A stretch of DNA of 64,000 bases, taken from Dehalococcoidia bacterium (GTDB taxonomy: Bacteria; Chloroflexota; Dehalococcoidia; CAUJGQ01). The stretch's first letter is position 1. Each line of letters begins with the position of its first letter. Below are positions 1 to 8,366 of this stretch, piece after piece. The notes beneath the pieces were generated by a model, which was given only the letters and a program-made list of their open reading frames with translations, did no database searches and had not been told where the DNA came from. The stretch covers positions 17,034-81,033 of the forward strand of contig DATGEL010000042.1 in assembly GCA_035310145.1 (NCBI GenBank), in the 5' to 3' direction. The translations under genes and the position numbers were made by a program.

Positions 1-442
1 AGATGCGGTCCAGCGCCAGGAGCTCGGCCTTCGGCGCGTAGCGCACCCGCTTCGTGCCGGCGTCGGTGACGTGCACGCTGGGCACGCACTGGCGCCGCAA
101 GACGCCGAGGTGCTTGTTGCGCCGCTCGCCCTCGTGCGAATCGACCACGACGGTGCCGTTCTGCACAGCGACGAGGTCGCGGTAGCCGGCGCCGCGCAGG
201 CCGCGGATCGCGCCGTCGAGCTGCCACGGGCTGGTGGAGCAGGCGGGATAGTAGCGCTGCCAGGAGATGTTGACCTTGAGCGCGGTGGGCGCGGCGGGGT
301 CAAGCGCCTCGCGCACGCCGGCCAGTTCCATCAGCCGGGCGATGTCGGGCAGCACGGTGTGGGCGCTGGTGTAGAGCACGGCGACACGGCCGGCCAGCGG
401 CCGTGACCCGGTGCCCTCGCGCGGCTGGGTCTGCGCTTGCAT
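1..442 (-). CDS. DUF362 family protein, C-terminus cut by window edge
   Basis: The gene starts at ATG 442 on the minus strand and runs off the left edge, so only about 147 N-terminal codons are visible. The translation has a beta strand VAVLYTSAHT, then the segment ALKVNISWQRYYPACSTSPW, then a glycine-rich stretch and VVDSHEGERR. This order (a strand ending in K-x-N, followed by a region about building a numbered object from a chromosomal locus) resembles the N-terminal half of DUF362 proteins, a family of uncertain function often linked to iron-sulfur chemistry. The iron-sulfur part, if any, would lie beyond the edge. No function is assigned; the family call is from the visible half only. 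Confidence 0.6.
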   Translation of the reverse strand, partial: MQAQTQPREGTGSRPLAGRVAVLYTSAHTVLPDIARLMELAGVREALDPAAPTALKVNISWQRYYPACSTSPWQLDGAIRGLRGAGYRDLVAVQNGTVVVDSHEGERRNKHLGVLRRQCVPSVHVTDAGTKRVRYAPKAELLALDRI

Positions 443-512
443 GAGCGATCCTTGCGGCTGACACTGCGAGGTGTTCCGCCTTCAGTGTACTCTGCCGACC
501 CCGAACCACCGC

Positions 513-1224
513 TCAGTCGCGCGGGCCGAGCACGTCGTCAAGCGCGAGCACGAGCTGGGGAAAGGCGAGGGGCGAGAGCGTGCCGCCTTCAACGAGCTCA
601 GTCTTCGTGTAGCGCCCATCCTTACAGATGGTTTCAAAACCGGCTCGGGTTCCCGCTTGCAGAGATGCGATCGAACGTGAACGCCGGTTTTGAAACCATG
701 TCTTAGGCTCGCGGTAGACGAGCAGCCCATCGCCCTGCAGATCCCCGATCCAGACCTCGACGGTACCGGCGGCGGCGTAGCGCGGCAGCTTCTGATCGCG
801 GTCGATCGCCAGCGAGCTGTCCGCGACTTCGACCAGCAGCACATCCGCCGGGCCCGGCAGAGCATCCTCGTAGACGTCATCACGATGGCGCAACAGCAGC
901 AGGTTGGGCTCCGGCTCCGAGCCGTCGTGCATGCCGAAACGAGCCCTGTGCCCGCACAACCGCCGCTCCGTGAAGCCTGCCGCCAAATACGTTCGCCAGA
1001 CGGCCCACACCGGCCTGATGCTTCTTGCCGATGGGCGACGTGCAGAGGATCTCTCCTTCCCAGAGTTCAAGGCGCTCGTCCTCGCCCAGGATGCCGGCCT
1101 CGATCGTGCGCTCGTATTCGTCGAGCGTGAGCAGCCGTCGCTCAAACTCTCTCGCGACTATCGCCTTGCCCCTTCGCCGTCCCGCACCGTTCGCTGCGCC
1201 ACTTCCAGCGTGGCACTCTCCCAA
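513..1224 (-). pseudogene. Uma2 family endonuclease-like gene, frameshifted and carrying an insert
   Basis: Uma2 (DUF820) proteins are PD-(D/E)XK-fold putative nucleases. The N-terminal half (RRLLTLDEYERTIEAGILGE, ELWEGEI) is read in one frame up to about 940, ending VVRAQGSFR. The rest (MHDGSEPEPN, DVLLVEVADSSLAIDRDQ, AAGTVEVWIGDL) continues in another frame. The expected core residues (Glu in VEVADSS, Lys in DQKLP) are present, so the loss is a single frameshift, either a real mutation or a base error. A second oddity is a 28-codon insert between VYREP and DGRYTKTEL, which normally adjoin in this family; it is in frame and carries an inverted repeat (annotated separately). The gene looks inactive as sequenced. 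Confidence 0.75.
621..704. repeat. 84-bp MITE/REP-like palindromic insert inside the Uma2 gene
   Basis: The insert is flanked by normal Uma2 sequence. It contains a perfect 17-bp inverted repeat, ATGGTTTCAAAACCGGC at 628-644 and its complement at 683-699, separated by 38 bp. Its 84-bp length keeps the host frame open and adds 28 codons. A related palindrome (TGGTTTCA-NNN-CCGGC) lies before rplF at 61911-61944, so the two may belong to one repeat family. Confidence 0.65.
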
Positions 1225-1240
1225 ATGACGTACATGAAAA

Positions 1241-4044
1241 TCAGGTGGTCGCGGAGTGGGCGCCTTGCCGGGGCTCCACGGCCAGCGCCAGCGCCTCGGC
1301 CACGGCCTGGCTCTCGCTCAGCCCACGACCCTCTTGCCATGCCTGCTCAAATGCGGCGTCGCCCAGATCCGCTCGGGCCGCCAGCAACGTCCGCTCGGTG
1401 TCTGTTTTGTACTGGGGTTGAACCGACGTCTCGTTTGCCTCCTCCAGCACCGCGGCGGCGCCGATGAGCCGCACTGCCGCCTGGAGATCGCCGTGCGCGG
1501 CAGCACAAAGCCCGAACGCGTGGAGTACCGACACCGTACCCCCGGGCATGCGGCGCTCCCAGAACAGCCGCAGTGCAGCGGCCAGATATTCCTCCGCCCG
1601 CTGCAGGTCGCCCTGCTGCAGGGCAGCGCGCCCCGCCAGCTCGAGCCCGTTCGGCAGGAAGAGGCGCATACCCGATGCCCGGCTCGCTATACCCGACGCC
1701 CGACTCGCTGCTGCCGATCGTTCCGCCAGCGTCAGCGCCTCCGCCATGTCGCCGCGCTCGAAGGCGATCAGCGCAAGGAAATAGAGAGGCCGGGTCGGCG
1801 CCCACGGATCGCCGAGCTCGTTGAAGATCGCGAGGGCTTCCTCGAACAATGGTCTGGCGGCCTCCGGGTCACCCTCAGCCTGCAGGGCCACCGCCAGCGC
1901 AATCAGCGCGACACCAAGGCTCCATTGGTCGTGGCCGGAACGCAGGAAAGCAACGCTCTCTCCGGCCAGCATGCGGGCGGCAGCCGGATCGATGCGGCTC
2001 AGTGCAGTCGAGTGACGTATCTGGGCAAGAGCGCACCGCCGGCTGTCTCCCAACTCGCGCCAAATGGCCGCGCTCTCGGCGCACCGAGCGGCAGCGGTTT
2101 GGAATAAGTCAAACGGGAGGGCGACCATGCCCGCGGTGAGCAGCGCGCGGGCGCGCGCCGCGGTGTGTCCGGCGGCGGCCGGCAGGGCCATCAACGCCTC
2201 AATCTCGCGCAGATCCTCTCGCCTGGCGTCGAACTGGAACCAGAACACCAGAGCGCCGACGAGGTTCAGCGCCGGCTCGATCTCGCCTTGATCGCGCAGC
2301 CAGCGCAGCGCCGCCCACAGGTTGTCGCGGTCGGCCCCCAGCCGCGCCAACCACGCGGTGCGCCCCCGCCCCATCATCCCCTGCTCCGAGGACTCAGCCA
2401 GCGTCAGCATCGCCCGCGCATGGCGGCCACGCACCGCCGCCTCCTCACCGCTCGCCACCAGCTGTTCCAGCGCGAACTCACGAATCGTCTCCAACATCGC
2501 GAAGCGTGGCTCGCCTTCCACCGCCGGCCGTGCCTGGATCAGGCTATGCTCCGCCAGCGTCGCGATCCCCTCCAGCACATCCGTACCCCTGCCGTCCTCG
2601 TCTGCGCCAACCGTCTCCGCCGCGCTCAACTCGAAACCACCGACGAACACGCCGAGTCGGCGGAAGAGCACCTGTTCGGCGGGCGCAAGCAGGGCATAGC
2701 TCCAGGCGATGGTGGCGCGCAGCGTCTGCTGCCGCGCCGGCAGCGTACGGACTCCGCCGGTCAGCACCGGCAAGCGCTGGTCCAGCCGCGAAAGCAGCGC
2801 GGCCGGCGGCAACACCCGTACCCGCGTGGCCGCCAGCTCGATCGCCAGCGGCAGGCCGTCCAGCCGGGTGCAGATAGCCGCCACGCTGGCGGCGTTCTCC
2901 GCGCTCAGCGCGAAGGCGGGCCGCAGCGCCTGGGCGCGCTGCACGAACAGGCCGACCGCCGGGTTCGGCTGCAGGGCCGCCAGCGACGCCTGGTCGGCGT
3001 CGGGCAGCGGCAAGGGGGCGACCGGATCCTCCCATTCACCGGAGATGCGCAGCGGCGCCCGGCTCGTCACCAGCACGGACACCGTAGGGATTGCCTGCAG
3101 CAGCGCGCCGACAAACTCCGCGGCGGGGAGCAGATGCTCGTAGTTGTCCAACACGAGCAGCAGCCGCTTGTCGCGCAGGAAGCGCACGACACTCTCGCGG
3201 GCCGGCACCTCCGGCAGGCTCTGCACCCCGAGGACCTGCGCGACCGCGGGGGGCACGAGCGTCGGCTCGTGCAGCGGCGCCAGGTCGACGAAGAAGACGC
3301 CGTCGGGGAAGGCATCCAGCAGCTCGGCCGCCACCTGCAACGCCAGGCGCGTCTTGCCGGTGCCGCCGGGGCCGGTCAGGGTGACCAGCCGGTGCTGATC
3401 GAGCAGCACCACAAGCGCAGCCAGTTCACCTTCGCGCCCGATGAAACTGGTGAGCTGGAGCGGCAGGTTGTGAATGTGGGCGTCCAGTGTCTTCAGCGGC
3501 GGGAAGGCGTTGGGCAAGCCGGTGGCGTCGAGCTGGAAGATCCGCTCCGGCTCGCTGAGGTCGCGCAGGCGGTGGCGGCCCAGCTCGCGCAGGCTCGCGC
3601 CGGGCGGCAGCGCCTCCCGCACGAGCTGGGCTGTCGCCTCGGAGAGCAAGACCTGGCCGCCGTGGCCGGCGCCGCGAATGCGGGCACAGCGGTTCACGGC
3701 GCTGCCGTAGTAGTCGCCCTCTCTGAGGTCGGCCTCGCCGGTGTGCAGCGCCATGCGCACCCGCAGCGGCCCGACCGCCCCCCAGTCCTCGGCCTGAAGC
3801 GCCCCTGCCCCGCCAGCGCCGCGGCCACGGCAGCCGAGGCGCGCACGAACACGGCGAACAGCGAGTCGCCCTCGCCGCGCGGGCGTACCACCACGCCGTC
3901 GTGCCGCGCGAAGATCTCGGTGAGCAGGGCGTCGTGGCGGGCCATCACGCCGCGCATCGTTTGAGGATGCTGCTCCCACAGCCGCGTCGAGCCCTCGACG
4001 TCGGTAAACAGAAACGTGATCGTGCCGGTGGGCAGCTCGGCCAT
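1241..4044 (-). pseudogene. Adenylate/guanylate cyclase-NB-ARC-TPR regulator, frameshifted
   Basis: This is a large STAND-type regulator. ATG 4044 (MAELPTGTITFLFTDVEGST) begins a class III nucleotide cyclase domain with FTDVEGS and GEGDSLFAVF. The frame changes near 3802-3805, in a run of C, after AAALAGQ, and resumes as ALQAEDWG...LRVRMALHTGEA. An NB-ARC/AAA ATPase follows, with FIGREGEL, Walker A GPGGTGKTRLAL and Walker B LLLVLDNYEH. The C-terminal third is TPR-like helices. No C-terminal LuxR or BTAD DNA-binding domain is seen, so output may be the cyclase domain or protein contacts. One missing base explains the break, and the run of C makes a base error as likely as real decay. A short in-gene duplication (about 1668-1712) encodes the repeat ASRASGIASRASG. 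Confidence 0.75.
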
Positions 4045-4221
4045 GGCGCGGCCTCGAGGCGCACGTCTGAAAGATGCGCCCCATTCTAGCAAGGTGGCAA
4101 GGCCGGCTCAGGGCCGAGCGTGGCAGTGAACTGGGCGCTCGACGGAACGATGGTCTGCGGCACGGCAACTCAATGCCACACTTGAAGGGATGGCGTCGGC
4201 GCTCCCGCCTCGTGCTCTCGC

Positions 4222-4250
4222 TTGACAGGCGCTTCGCCGGCAGTTAGAAC
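4222..4250 (+). promoter_or_regulatory. Sigma-70-like promoter for the VOC genes
   Basis: TTGACA at 4222-4227, a 17-bp spacer and TAGAAC at 4245-4250. It points at the truncated and intact VOC genes starting at 4287 and 4484. The -35 box is perfect and the -10 box matches 4 of 6. Confidence 0.5.
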
Positions 4251-4286
4251 GTTTGTACTACGGCCGAAAAAGGGCGGAGACCGGCA

Positions 4287-4487
4287 ATGACCAATCCACC
4301 GACCGTAACCGCAAATTACTTCCCCTTCATCAGTTTTCAGGACGCGCCCGCCGCGATCGACTGGCTCTGCCGCGCCTTCACCGTGGGCGACCCCGAAGGC
4401 AACCTCTGGAGCATCGGCAACTACCTGCCGCACGCCTCAGCCGCGGCGCGAGCCCGTGCTGGGAACATAATCGGAGGAAGACCATGA
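4287..4487 (+). pseudogene. VOC/glyoxalase gene with internal deletion
   Basis: The 66-codon frame starts like a glyoxalase-fold protein (NYFPFISFQDAPAAIDWLCR) and then jumps to the family's C-terminal signature (GDPEGNLWSIGNYLP). The roughly 80-90 residues that form the middle of the fold are missing, although the frame stays open. It is best read as an internally deleted relic. Its stop overlaps the start of the intact VOC gene that follows by four bases, so it may now act only as a translated leader of that gene. Confidence 0.7.
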
Positions 4488-4915
4488 ACGCGACGCAAAC
4501 GCACACCGGCGTGCGCCGGGTGACGGCTTATCTCTGCGCCAAGGGCGCGGCCGAGGCAATTCAGTTCTACACGCGGGCCTTCGGCGCCACGGAACGGTAC
4601 CGGCTGGAGATGCCGGACGGACGCATCGGCCACGCCGAGATCGTGATCGGCGACACGCTGCTGATGCTTTCCGACGAGGCGCCGGAGCTTGGCGTTTTCA
4701 GTCCGCGCAGCCTGGGCGGCAACTCGACCTCGTTCGTGTTCGACGTGGACGACGCCGACGCGGCCTTCCAGCGGGCGCTGGACGCGGGCGCGACGGTCGA
4801 GCGTCCGCTCCAAGATGAGCCCTACGGCCGCGGCGGCTGGGTGGTCGATCCGTTCGGCCACCGCTGGAGCATCATGACGCCCAACCCGGACTTCGAGCCG
4901 GTACAGATGAAGTAA
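4484..4915 (+). CDS. VOC family protein (PhnB-like glyoxalase fold)
   Basis: A 143-residue protein with paired beta-alpha-beta-beta-beta modules of the vicinal oxygen chelate fold. Segments AAEAIQFYTRAFGATERYR, GRIGHAEIVIGD and RGGWVVDPFGHRWSIMT are typical of the PhnB-like branch. Members bind a metal and substrate, but the specific reaction cannot be read from sequence. ATG 4484 is preceded by GGAGGAAG. It is probably transcribed with the deleted copy upstream and the MmcQ-like gene downstream. Confidence 0.85.
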   Translation: MNATQTHTGVRRVTAYLCAKGAAEAIQFYTRAFGATERYRLEMPDGRIGHAEIVIGDTLLMLSDEAPELGVFSPRSLGGNSTSFVFDVDDADAAFQRALDAGATVERPLQDEPYGRGGWVVDPFGHRWSIMTPNPDFEPVQMK

Positions 4916-4952
4916 GCTCACTCCCCGCCCAGGCGCCGTAAGGATGACCCCA

Positions 4953-5315
4953 ATGCCGATCGAACCGCTGGCCGAGCTGCGCACGATCTGCCTCGCCCTG
5001 CCCGAGGCGACGGAGAAACTGACCTGGGAAGAGACGCCGACGTTCCGCGTGCGGGAGAAGATCTTCGCCATGCAGGCCGGCGGCGACGGTCGCCCCTCGC
5101 TCTGGTGCAAGGCGCCGCCCGGCGCACAGCAGATCCTCGTCGGCGCCGATCCGACACGCTTCTTCGTGCCGCCGTACGTCGGGCGCAACGGCTGGATCGG
5201 CGTGCACCTGGACGTAGGGCCGGACTGGGAGGAGATCGCCGGCTTCGTGCTTGAAAGCTACCGCATGACCGCGCCCAGGCGGCTGACAAAGCTGCTTCCA
5301 GCCCCGTCGGCCTGA
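4953..5315 (+). CDS. MmcQ/YjbR family protein
   Basis: About 120 residues. The pattern LRTICLALPEATEKLTWEE, TFRVREKIFAM, PSLWCKAPP and a C-terminal ESYRMTAPRRL is that of the MmcQ/YjbR (DUF419) family, a CyaY-like fold proposed to bind DNA, with no proven role. The start at ATG 4953 is chosen because AAGGA lies eight bases upstream; an in-frame ATG at 4944 is possible. The stop codon sits inside a hairpin (5308-5331). Confidence 0.8.
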   Translation: MPIEPLAELRTICLALPEATEKLTWEETPTFRVREKIFAMQAGGDGRPSLWCKAPPGAQQILVGADPTRFFVPPYVGRNGWIGVHLDVGPDWEEIAGFVLESYRMTAPRRLTKLLPAPSA

Positions 5316-5331
5316 TCACTCGATCAGGCTG
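5308..5331 (+). terminator. Hairpin at the end of the VOC/MmcQ genes
   Basis: GCCTGATC, loop ACTC, GATCAGGC, extended by two further pairs. It overlaps the stop codon of the MmcQ-like gene and has no T-run, so it is a weak or factor-assisted terminator, or an mRNA 3' stabiliser. The rest of 5332-5616 shows no gene, only the heptamer array at 5514-5548. Confidence 0.4.
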
Positions 5332-5513
5332 AGCCAGCACGCGATACACCGGCGCCGCGATTCGCCCGGTTGGGCCAATCGCGGCGCAGCGCTTGCCCGG
5401 CTTCTCCGCGGTCGCTGCTCCCCGATGTGCGCGTAGATTCCCTTCGCCTCCCGAAGCCGCGGCCCGTGAAGCCAATCACGCGCGCTCCAGCCGTGCGGCC
5501 GGCGCCGCCGTCT

Positions 5514-5548
5514 CCCTACGCCCAACGCCCTGCGCCCTATCCCCTATA
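5514..5548. repeat. CCCTACG heptamer array upstream of the CysRS-like gene
   Basis: Five tandem heptamers: CCCTACG, CCCAACG, CCCTGCG, CCCTATC, CCCTATA. The same unit recurs at 6807-6834, 18072-18095, 18228-18264 and, more degenerate, 51487-51510, always at a gene border. Confidence 0.65.
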
Positions 5549-5616
5549 CTGTTCCGTGTTGGTTTCAACAGCCCGCTCCGCGGTCTGGCACATCCCCGAT
5601 TCCCTAAGGCAGAGGC

Positions 5617-6828
5617 ATGCAGATCTACGACACGCTCAGCGCCGGCACGGTCACGATCGCGCCGGAGACGCCCGTCACCATCTACGTCTGCGGCATCACG
5701 CCCTACGACGTCGGGCATCTCGGCCACGCCTTCGTCGCCGTCACCTTCGACACGCTGCGCCGCTATCTCGAGTTCCGCGGCCACGCGGTGACGCACGTGC
5801 AGAACATCACCGACGTGGACGACGACATTATCCGCCGCGCCCGCGAGCTGGAGGAGCCGACGACGAAGGTCGTGGACGAGAACGTGGCGCTCTACGACTG
5901 CGACATGCGCGCGATCAACGTGCGCCCGCCGACCTACAACCCGAAGGCGACGGAAGAGATCGCCTACATGATCGCCATGGGGCAGAAGCTGGTGGCCGAG
6001 GGCACAGCGTACGTCGTGGACGGCCACGTCTTCTTCCGCGCCGCCGCCTTCCCGCGCTTCGGCCGGCTCAGCGGCCGCACGGGCGAGGCGCTGATCTCCG
6101 ATACGGAGCCGGAGCGGCTGCACGCGCTCAAGCACGACCGCCGCGACTTCACTCTCTGGCAGCGCAGCCTGCCCGGCGAGCCGCATTGGAGCAGCCCCTG
6201 GGGTGAGGGCCGCCCCGGCTGGCACATCGAGTGCAGCGCCATGGCCCTGCGCTACCTGGGCGAAAGTGTGACCGTGCACGGCGGCGGGCACGACCTCGTC
6301 TTCCCGCACCACGAGTGCGAGATCGCCCAGTCGGAGGCATTCTTGGGCGTGTCGCCGGTGGTGCGGGCCTGGGCGCACGTCGGCATGGTGCGGCTGGCGG
6401 GCGAGAAGATGAGCAAGTCGCTCAAGAACCTGATCCAGGTGTCCGACCTGCTCGAAACCTACTCCAGCGACGCGATCCGCCTCTACCTGCTGAGTACGCA
6501 CTACCGCGAGTCGCCGGACTACGACGAGGCGGAGCTGCGCCGCGCTTCCGAACTGGCCACCCGCCTCGCCCGCGCCGCCGGTCCCCAGCCGGGCGCGAAG
6601 GGCGAGGCGATCAAGGCGGGCGGCGCCGGTGGGCCGTTCACCGAGCGCTTCTTCGCGCTGATGGACGACGACCTCAACACGCCGGCGGTGCTTGCCCTGC
6701 TGGCGGAGATGGCCGGCGCAATCGAGCAGGCCCGCGCCGACGGCCGCGAGGCTGAGGCGCTGCAGCGCGACCTGCGCGAGTTCGGCGGCGTGCTCGGCCT
6801 GCACCTGGGCGAAGGGCGAGGGGCGTAG
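5617..6828 (+). CDS. cysS: Cysteinyl-tRNA synthetase-like ligase (short form, CysRS or MshC-like)
   Basis: A class I ligase that activates cysteine with ATP. Cys25 in YVCGITPYD and the WHIECSAM and FPHHECEIAQ segments supply the usual zinc ligands. GHLGHA is the HIGH-type motif and GEKMSKSLKN the KMSKS motif. At 403 residues it is about 60 shorter than typical CysRS (about 460), the loss being the C-terminal anticodon-binding part, and in length and in its CGITPYD motif it resembles MshC, the mycothiol ligase. Its last residues (GEGRGA) and stop are encoded by a GGGCGAA heptamer array, which could have truncated the gene. CysRS is preferred because no other mycothiol gene is visible, but the choice is open. 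Confidence 0.8.
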   Translation: MQIYDTLSAGTVTIAPETPVTIYVCGITPYDVGHLGHAFVAVTFDTLRRYLEFRGHAVTHVQNITDVDDDIIRRARELEEPTTKVVDENVALYDCDMRAINVRPPTYNPKATEEIAYMIAMGQKLVAEGTAYVVDGHVFFRAAAFPRFGRLSGRTGEALISDTEPERLHALKHDRRDFTLWQRSLPGEPHWSSPWGEGRPGWHIECSAMALRYLGESVTVHGGGHDLVFPHHECEIAQSEAFLGVSPVVRAWAHVGMVRLAGEKMSKSLKNLIQVSDLLETYSSDAIRLYLLSTHYRESPDYDEAELRRASELATRLARAAGPQPGAKGEAIKAGGAGGPFTERFFALMDDDLNTPAVLALLAEMAGAIEQARADGREAEALQRDLREFGGVLGLHLGEGRGA

Positions 6829-6834
6829 GGCGAA
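6807..6834. repeat. GGGCGWA heptamer array forming the 3' end of the CysRS-like gene
   Basis: Four exact-length heptamers: GGGCGAA, GGGCGAG, GGGCGTA, GGGCGAA. The stop codon TAG (6826-6828) is created by the array. It is the reverse complement type of the unit at 5514-5548, which lies just before the same gene. Confidence 0.65.
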
Positions 6835-6950
6835 GCAGGTTGCGCCGCCGGCTCCCCGAGCCGCAGCCGCGTCCGGAGCTTGAGGAAGCAGCGTTCGTCA
6901 TCGCCGGCGTGCAGCAGGCAGCAGGCGGCGGTCGATCGCGGGCTCAGATC

Positions 6951-7988
6951 TCACGCGGTCCTCCGCTCGGGTGTCCTCGTTTGCTTTGCGAGCAGCTCAC
7001 CCGCCCGATCCAGGTGAAACGCCGCGCTGAAGCGCGACGAGCTGTTGATGTGGCAATCCAGGCGGTCCGCCGCGGGCCAACCGCTGTTGCGCCGTCGCGG
7101 TGGGCCCGGTCCCGTCGCCCGGCCGCGGGTGCGGTGCTGCTTGTGCAGGCGGGTCTGCTGCCGGCGCTGGCGAGCCTCGGCGCCCTGCACCCGATCGTGG
7201 GCCAGGGTGCCGGCGCCGCGCCGAAACGCCTCGAATAGACACAGCCAGCGCTCGACGGGAACCTCACCCGGCCGAGCGTTCGGCCCGATGCCGGTGTCGG
7301 CGAGGGCGCGCCGCGGCCAGCGGCCGGGTTCCAGCCGGTGCAGCGTCTCCGCAAGCGAAGGCTGGCGGCAGGTGAAGGCGAACGTTACGAAGTCGCGGTA
7401 GCGCTGCGCCTGTGCGGCCGGCAAGAGCGGCGGCCCGCGCTTGGCGAGGCGCAGCAGCACGACATCGACGCCCGGCCGCGGCGCGAAGTCGCTGCGCCGG
7501 AAGCGATGAATAATGCCGGCCTCGAACCAGGGCGCGAGCAGCAGCGCGTAGAGCGTGGTTGCCGGCCGGCCGCAAAAGCGCAAGGCGGCTTCGTGCTGCA
7601 CCACGAGGTACTGGTCCTCCGGCGGCGGCGCGGCGTGGGTAAGGCGCGAGACGATCGCCGCCGTTCTGTTGAAGGGAAGACTGGCGAAGACCTTGTACGG
7701 CGCGGCCGGCAACAGCGCAGTGAGCGCGTCTCCCTGCCGCAGCGTGAGGCGCGGACAGCCGGCGAAGCGCTCTGTCAAGCGCCGCACCAGCGCCGGGTCC
7801 TTTTCGACGGCGATCACCCGGCGGCAGCGGCGCAGCAGCCGCTCGGTGATGCTGCCCGTGCCCGGCCCGATCTCGTAGACCTGGTCGTCCGGCCCGATCG
7901 TCGAGGCGTCGAGCAGGCAATCGATCAGCGCCGGGTCGGTAAGGAAATTCTGTGTGCAGCGGAGGCTGAGATCGCGTGCGGCGGACAT
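6951..7988 (-). CDS. Erm-like 23S rRNA (adenine-N6) methyltransferase
   Basis: A KsgA/Erm-family enzyme that would dimethylate a 23S rRNA adenine and block macrolide, lincosamide and streptogramin B binding. Starting at ATG 7988 (345 codons), it shows the Erm N-terminal LRCTQNFLTDP, SAM motif I EIGPGTGS (about residues 39-46), the acidic VEKDP, QGDALT, and the catalytic motif as SLPFN (about 103-107, N-[IL]-P-[YF] in relatives). DFAPRPGVDVVLLRL is the Erm/KsgA C-terminal signature. The long Arg-rich tail recalls actinobacterial Erm proteins. Erm is favoured over KsgA by the QNFL context and by the leader peptide and attenuator upstream, which fit drug-induced expression. Confidence 0.8.
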   Translation of the reverse strand: MSAARDLSLRCTQNFLTDPALIDCLLDASTIGPDDQVYEIGPGTGSITERLLRRCRRVIAVEKDPALVRRLTERFAGCPRLTLRQGDALTALLPAAPYKVFASLPFNRTAAIVSRLTHAAPPPEDQYLVVQHEAALRFCGRPATTLYALLLAPWFEAGIIHRFRRSDFAPRPGVDVVLLRLAKRGPPLLPAAQAQRYRDFVTFAFTCRQPSLAETLHRLEPGRWPRRALADTGIGPNARPGEVPVERWLCLFEAFRRGAGTLAHDRVQGAEARQRRQQTRLHKQHRTRGRATGPGPPRRRNSGWPAADRLDCHINSSSRFSAAFHLDRAGELLAKQTRTPERRTA

Positions 7989-8022
7989 GGCATGCTCCCG
8001 TACGGAATTCGGGCACAGCAAA

Positions 8023-8051
8023 ACGCCGCGCGCTGAACAGCGCTGCGGCGT
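8023..8051 (-). terminator. Terminator hairpin (attenuator) in the Erm-like leader
   Basis: On the minus strand a GC-rich hairpin (7-bp outer stem ACGCCGC/GCGGCGT, about 5 further inner pairs, tetraloop) is followed directly by TTTTG. It ends 34 bases before the methyltransferase start codon, so it would stop transcription before the gene unless prevented. Confidence 0.65.
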
Positions 8052-8052
8052 G

Positions 8053-8162
8053 GAGCGGAGCCCGGATCGATCGGGAGCGTGGTACCGACGAGGGGGTCGC
8101 GCGGCGCACTGGCAGGCGCCGGCGCAAATCCGCCCAGGCGACGAACCCGGCGGGCTCCGCTC
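8053..8162 (-). promoter_or_regulatory. 12-bp inverted repeat of the Erm-like attenuator
   Basis: GAGCGGAGCCCG at 8053-8064 is the perfect complement of 8151-8162. One arm overlaps the stop codon of the leader peptide and the other abuts the terminator hairpin. A ribosome halted in the leader would cover or free one arm, so this is a plausible switch element. Confidence 0.55.
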
Positions 8163-8190
8163 AGGCGGTGCGCAGGCGAGTGACACCCAT
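8161..8190 (-). CDS. Nine-residue leader peptide of the Erm-like gene
   Basis: ATG 8190 encodes MGVTRLRTA and stop. A GAAGG element sits about 8 bases upstream, and a promoter ends about 37 bases upstream. The Arg-Leu-Arg triplet matches the +X+ motif (such as RLR of the ErmD leader) at which macrolide-bound ribosomes stall. The open frame is tiny and could be chance, but its position, ribosome binding site and the inverted repeat at its stop codon all fit a regulatory leader. Confidence 0.6.
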   Translation of the reverse strand: MGVTRLRTA

Positions 8191-8226
8191 AGGACGGCCC
8201 TTCTTGTGCGCGGTCGTGACGAACGC

Positions 8227-8255
8227 AGCATAGCAGGGGCGGCAGCGGCCGTCCA
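8227..8255 (-). promoter_or_regulatory. Promoter for the Erm-like leader transcript
   Basis: On the minus strand TGGACG (8250-8255), a 17-bp spacer and TATGCT (8227-8232). Each box matches 4 of 6 consensus bases. The expected start site, near 8220, lies about 30 bases before the leader peptide. The rest of the divergent gap up to 8366 shows no other gene. Confidence 0.5.
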
Positions 8256-8366
8256 CGGCAGGAGCGGCGGGATCGGTCGGCGCCCCGGCGCATTGCCCTC
8301 GGTATGGCGGCAATGCCAAGCTGCGGGAGGGTGGCCAGCACGCCGCCCGGCGTGAGGAGAACGGTC

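Noticed and set aside
1668..1712. Tandem near-repeat as an independent element
   Set aside because: It is a small duplication inside a coding region (ASRASGIASRASG) and needs no separate element.
2165..3964. 599-codon plus-strand frame opposite the cyclase/NB-ARC gene
   Set aside because: Antisense shadow. The minus-strand translation has clear Walker and cyclase motifs.
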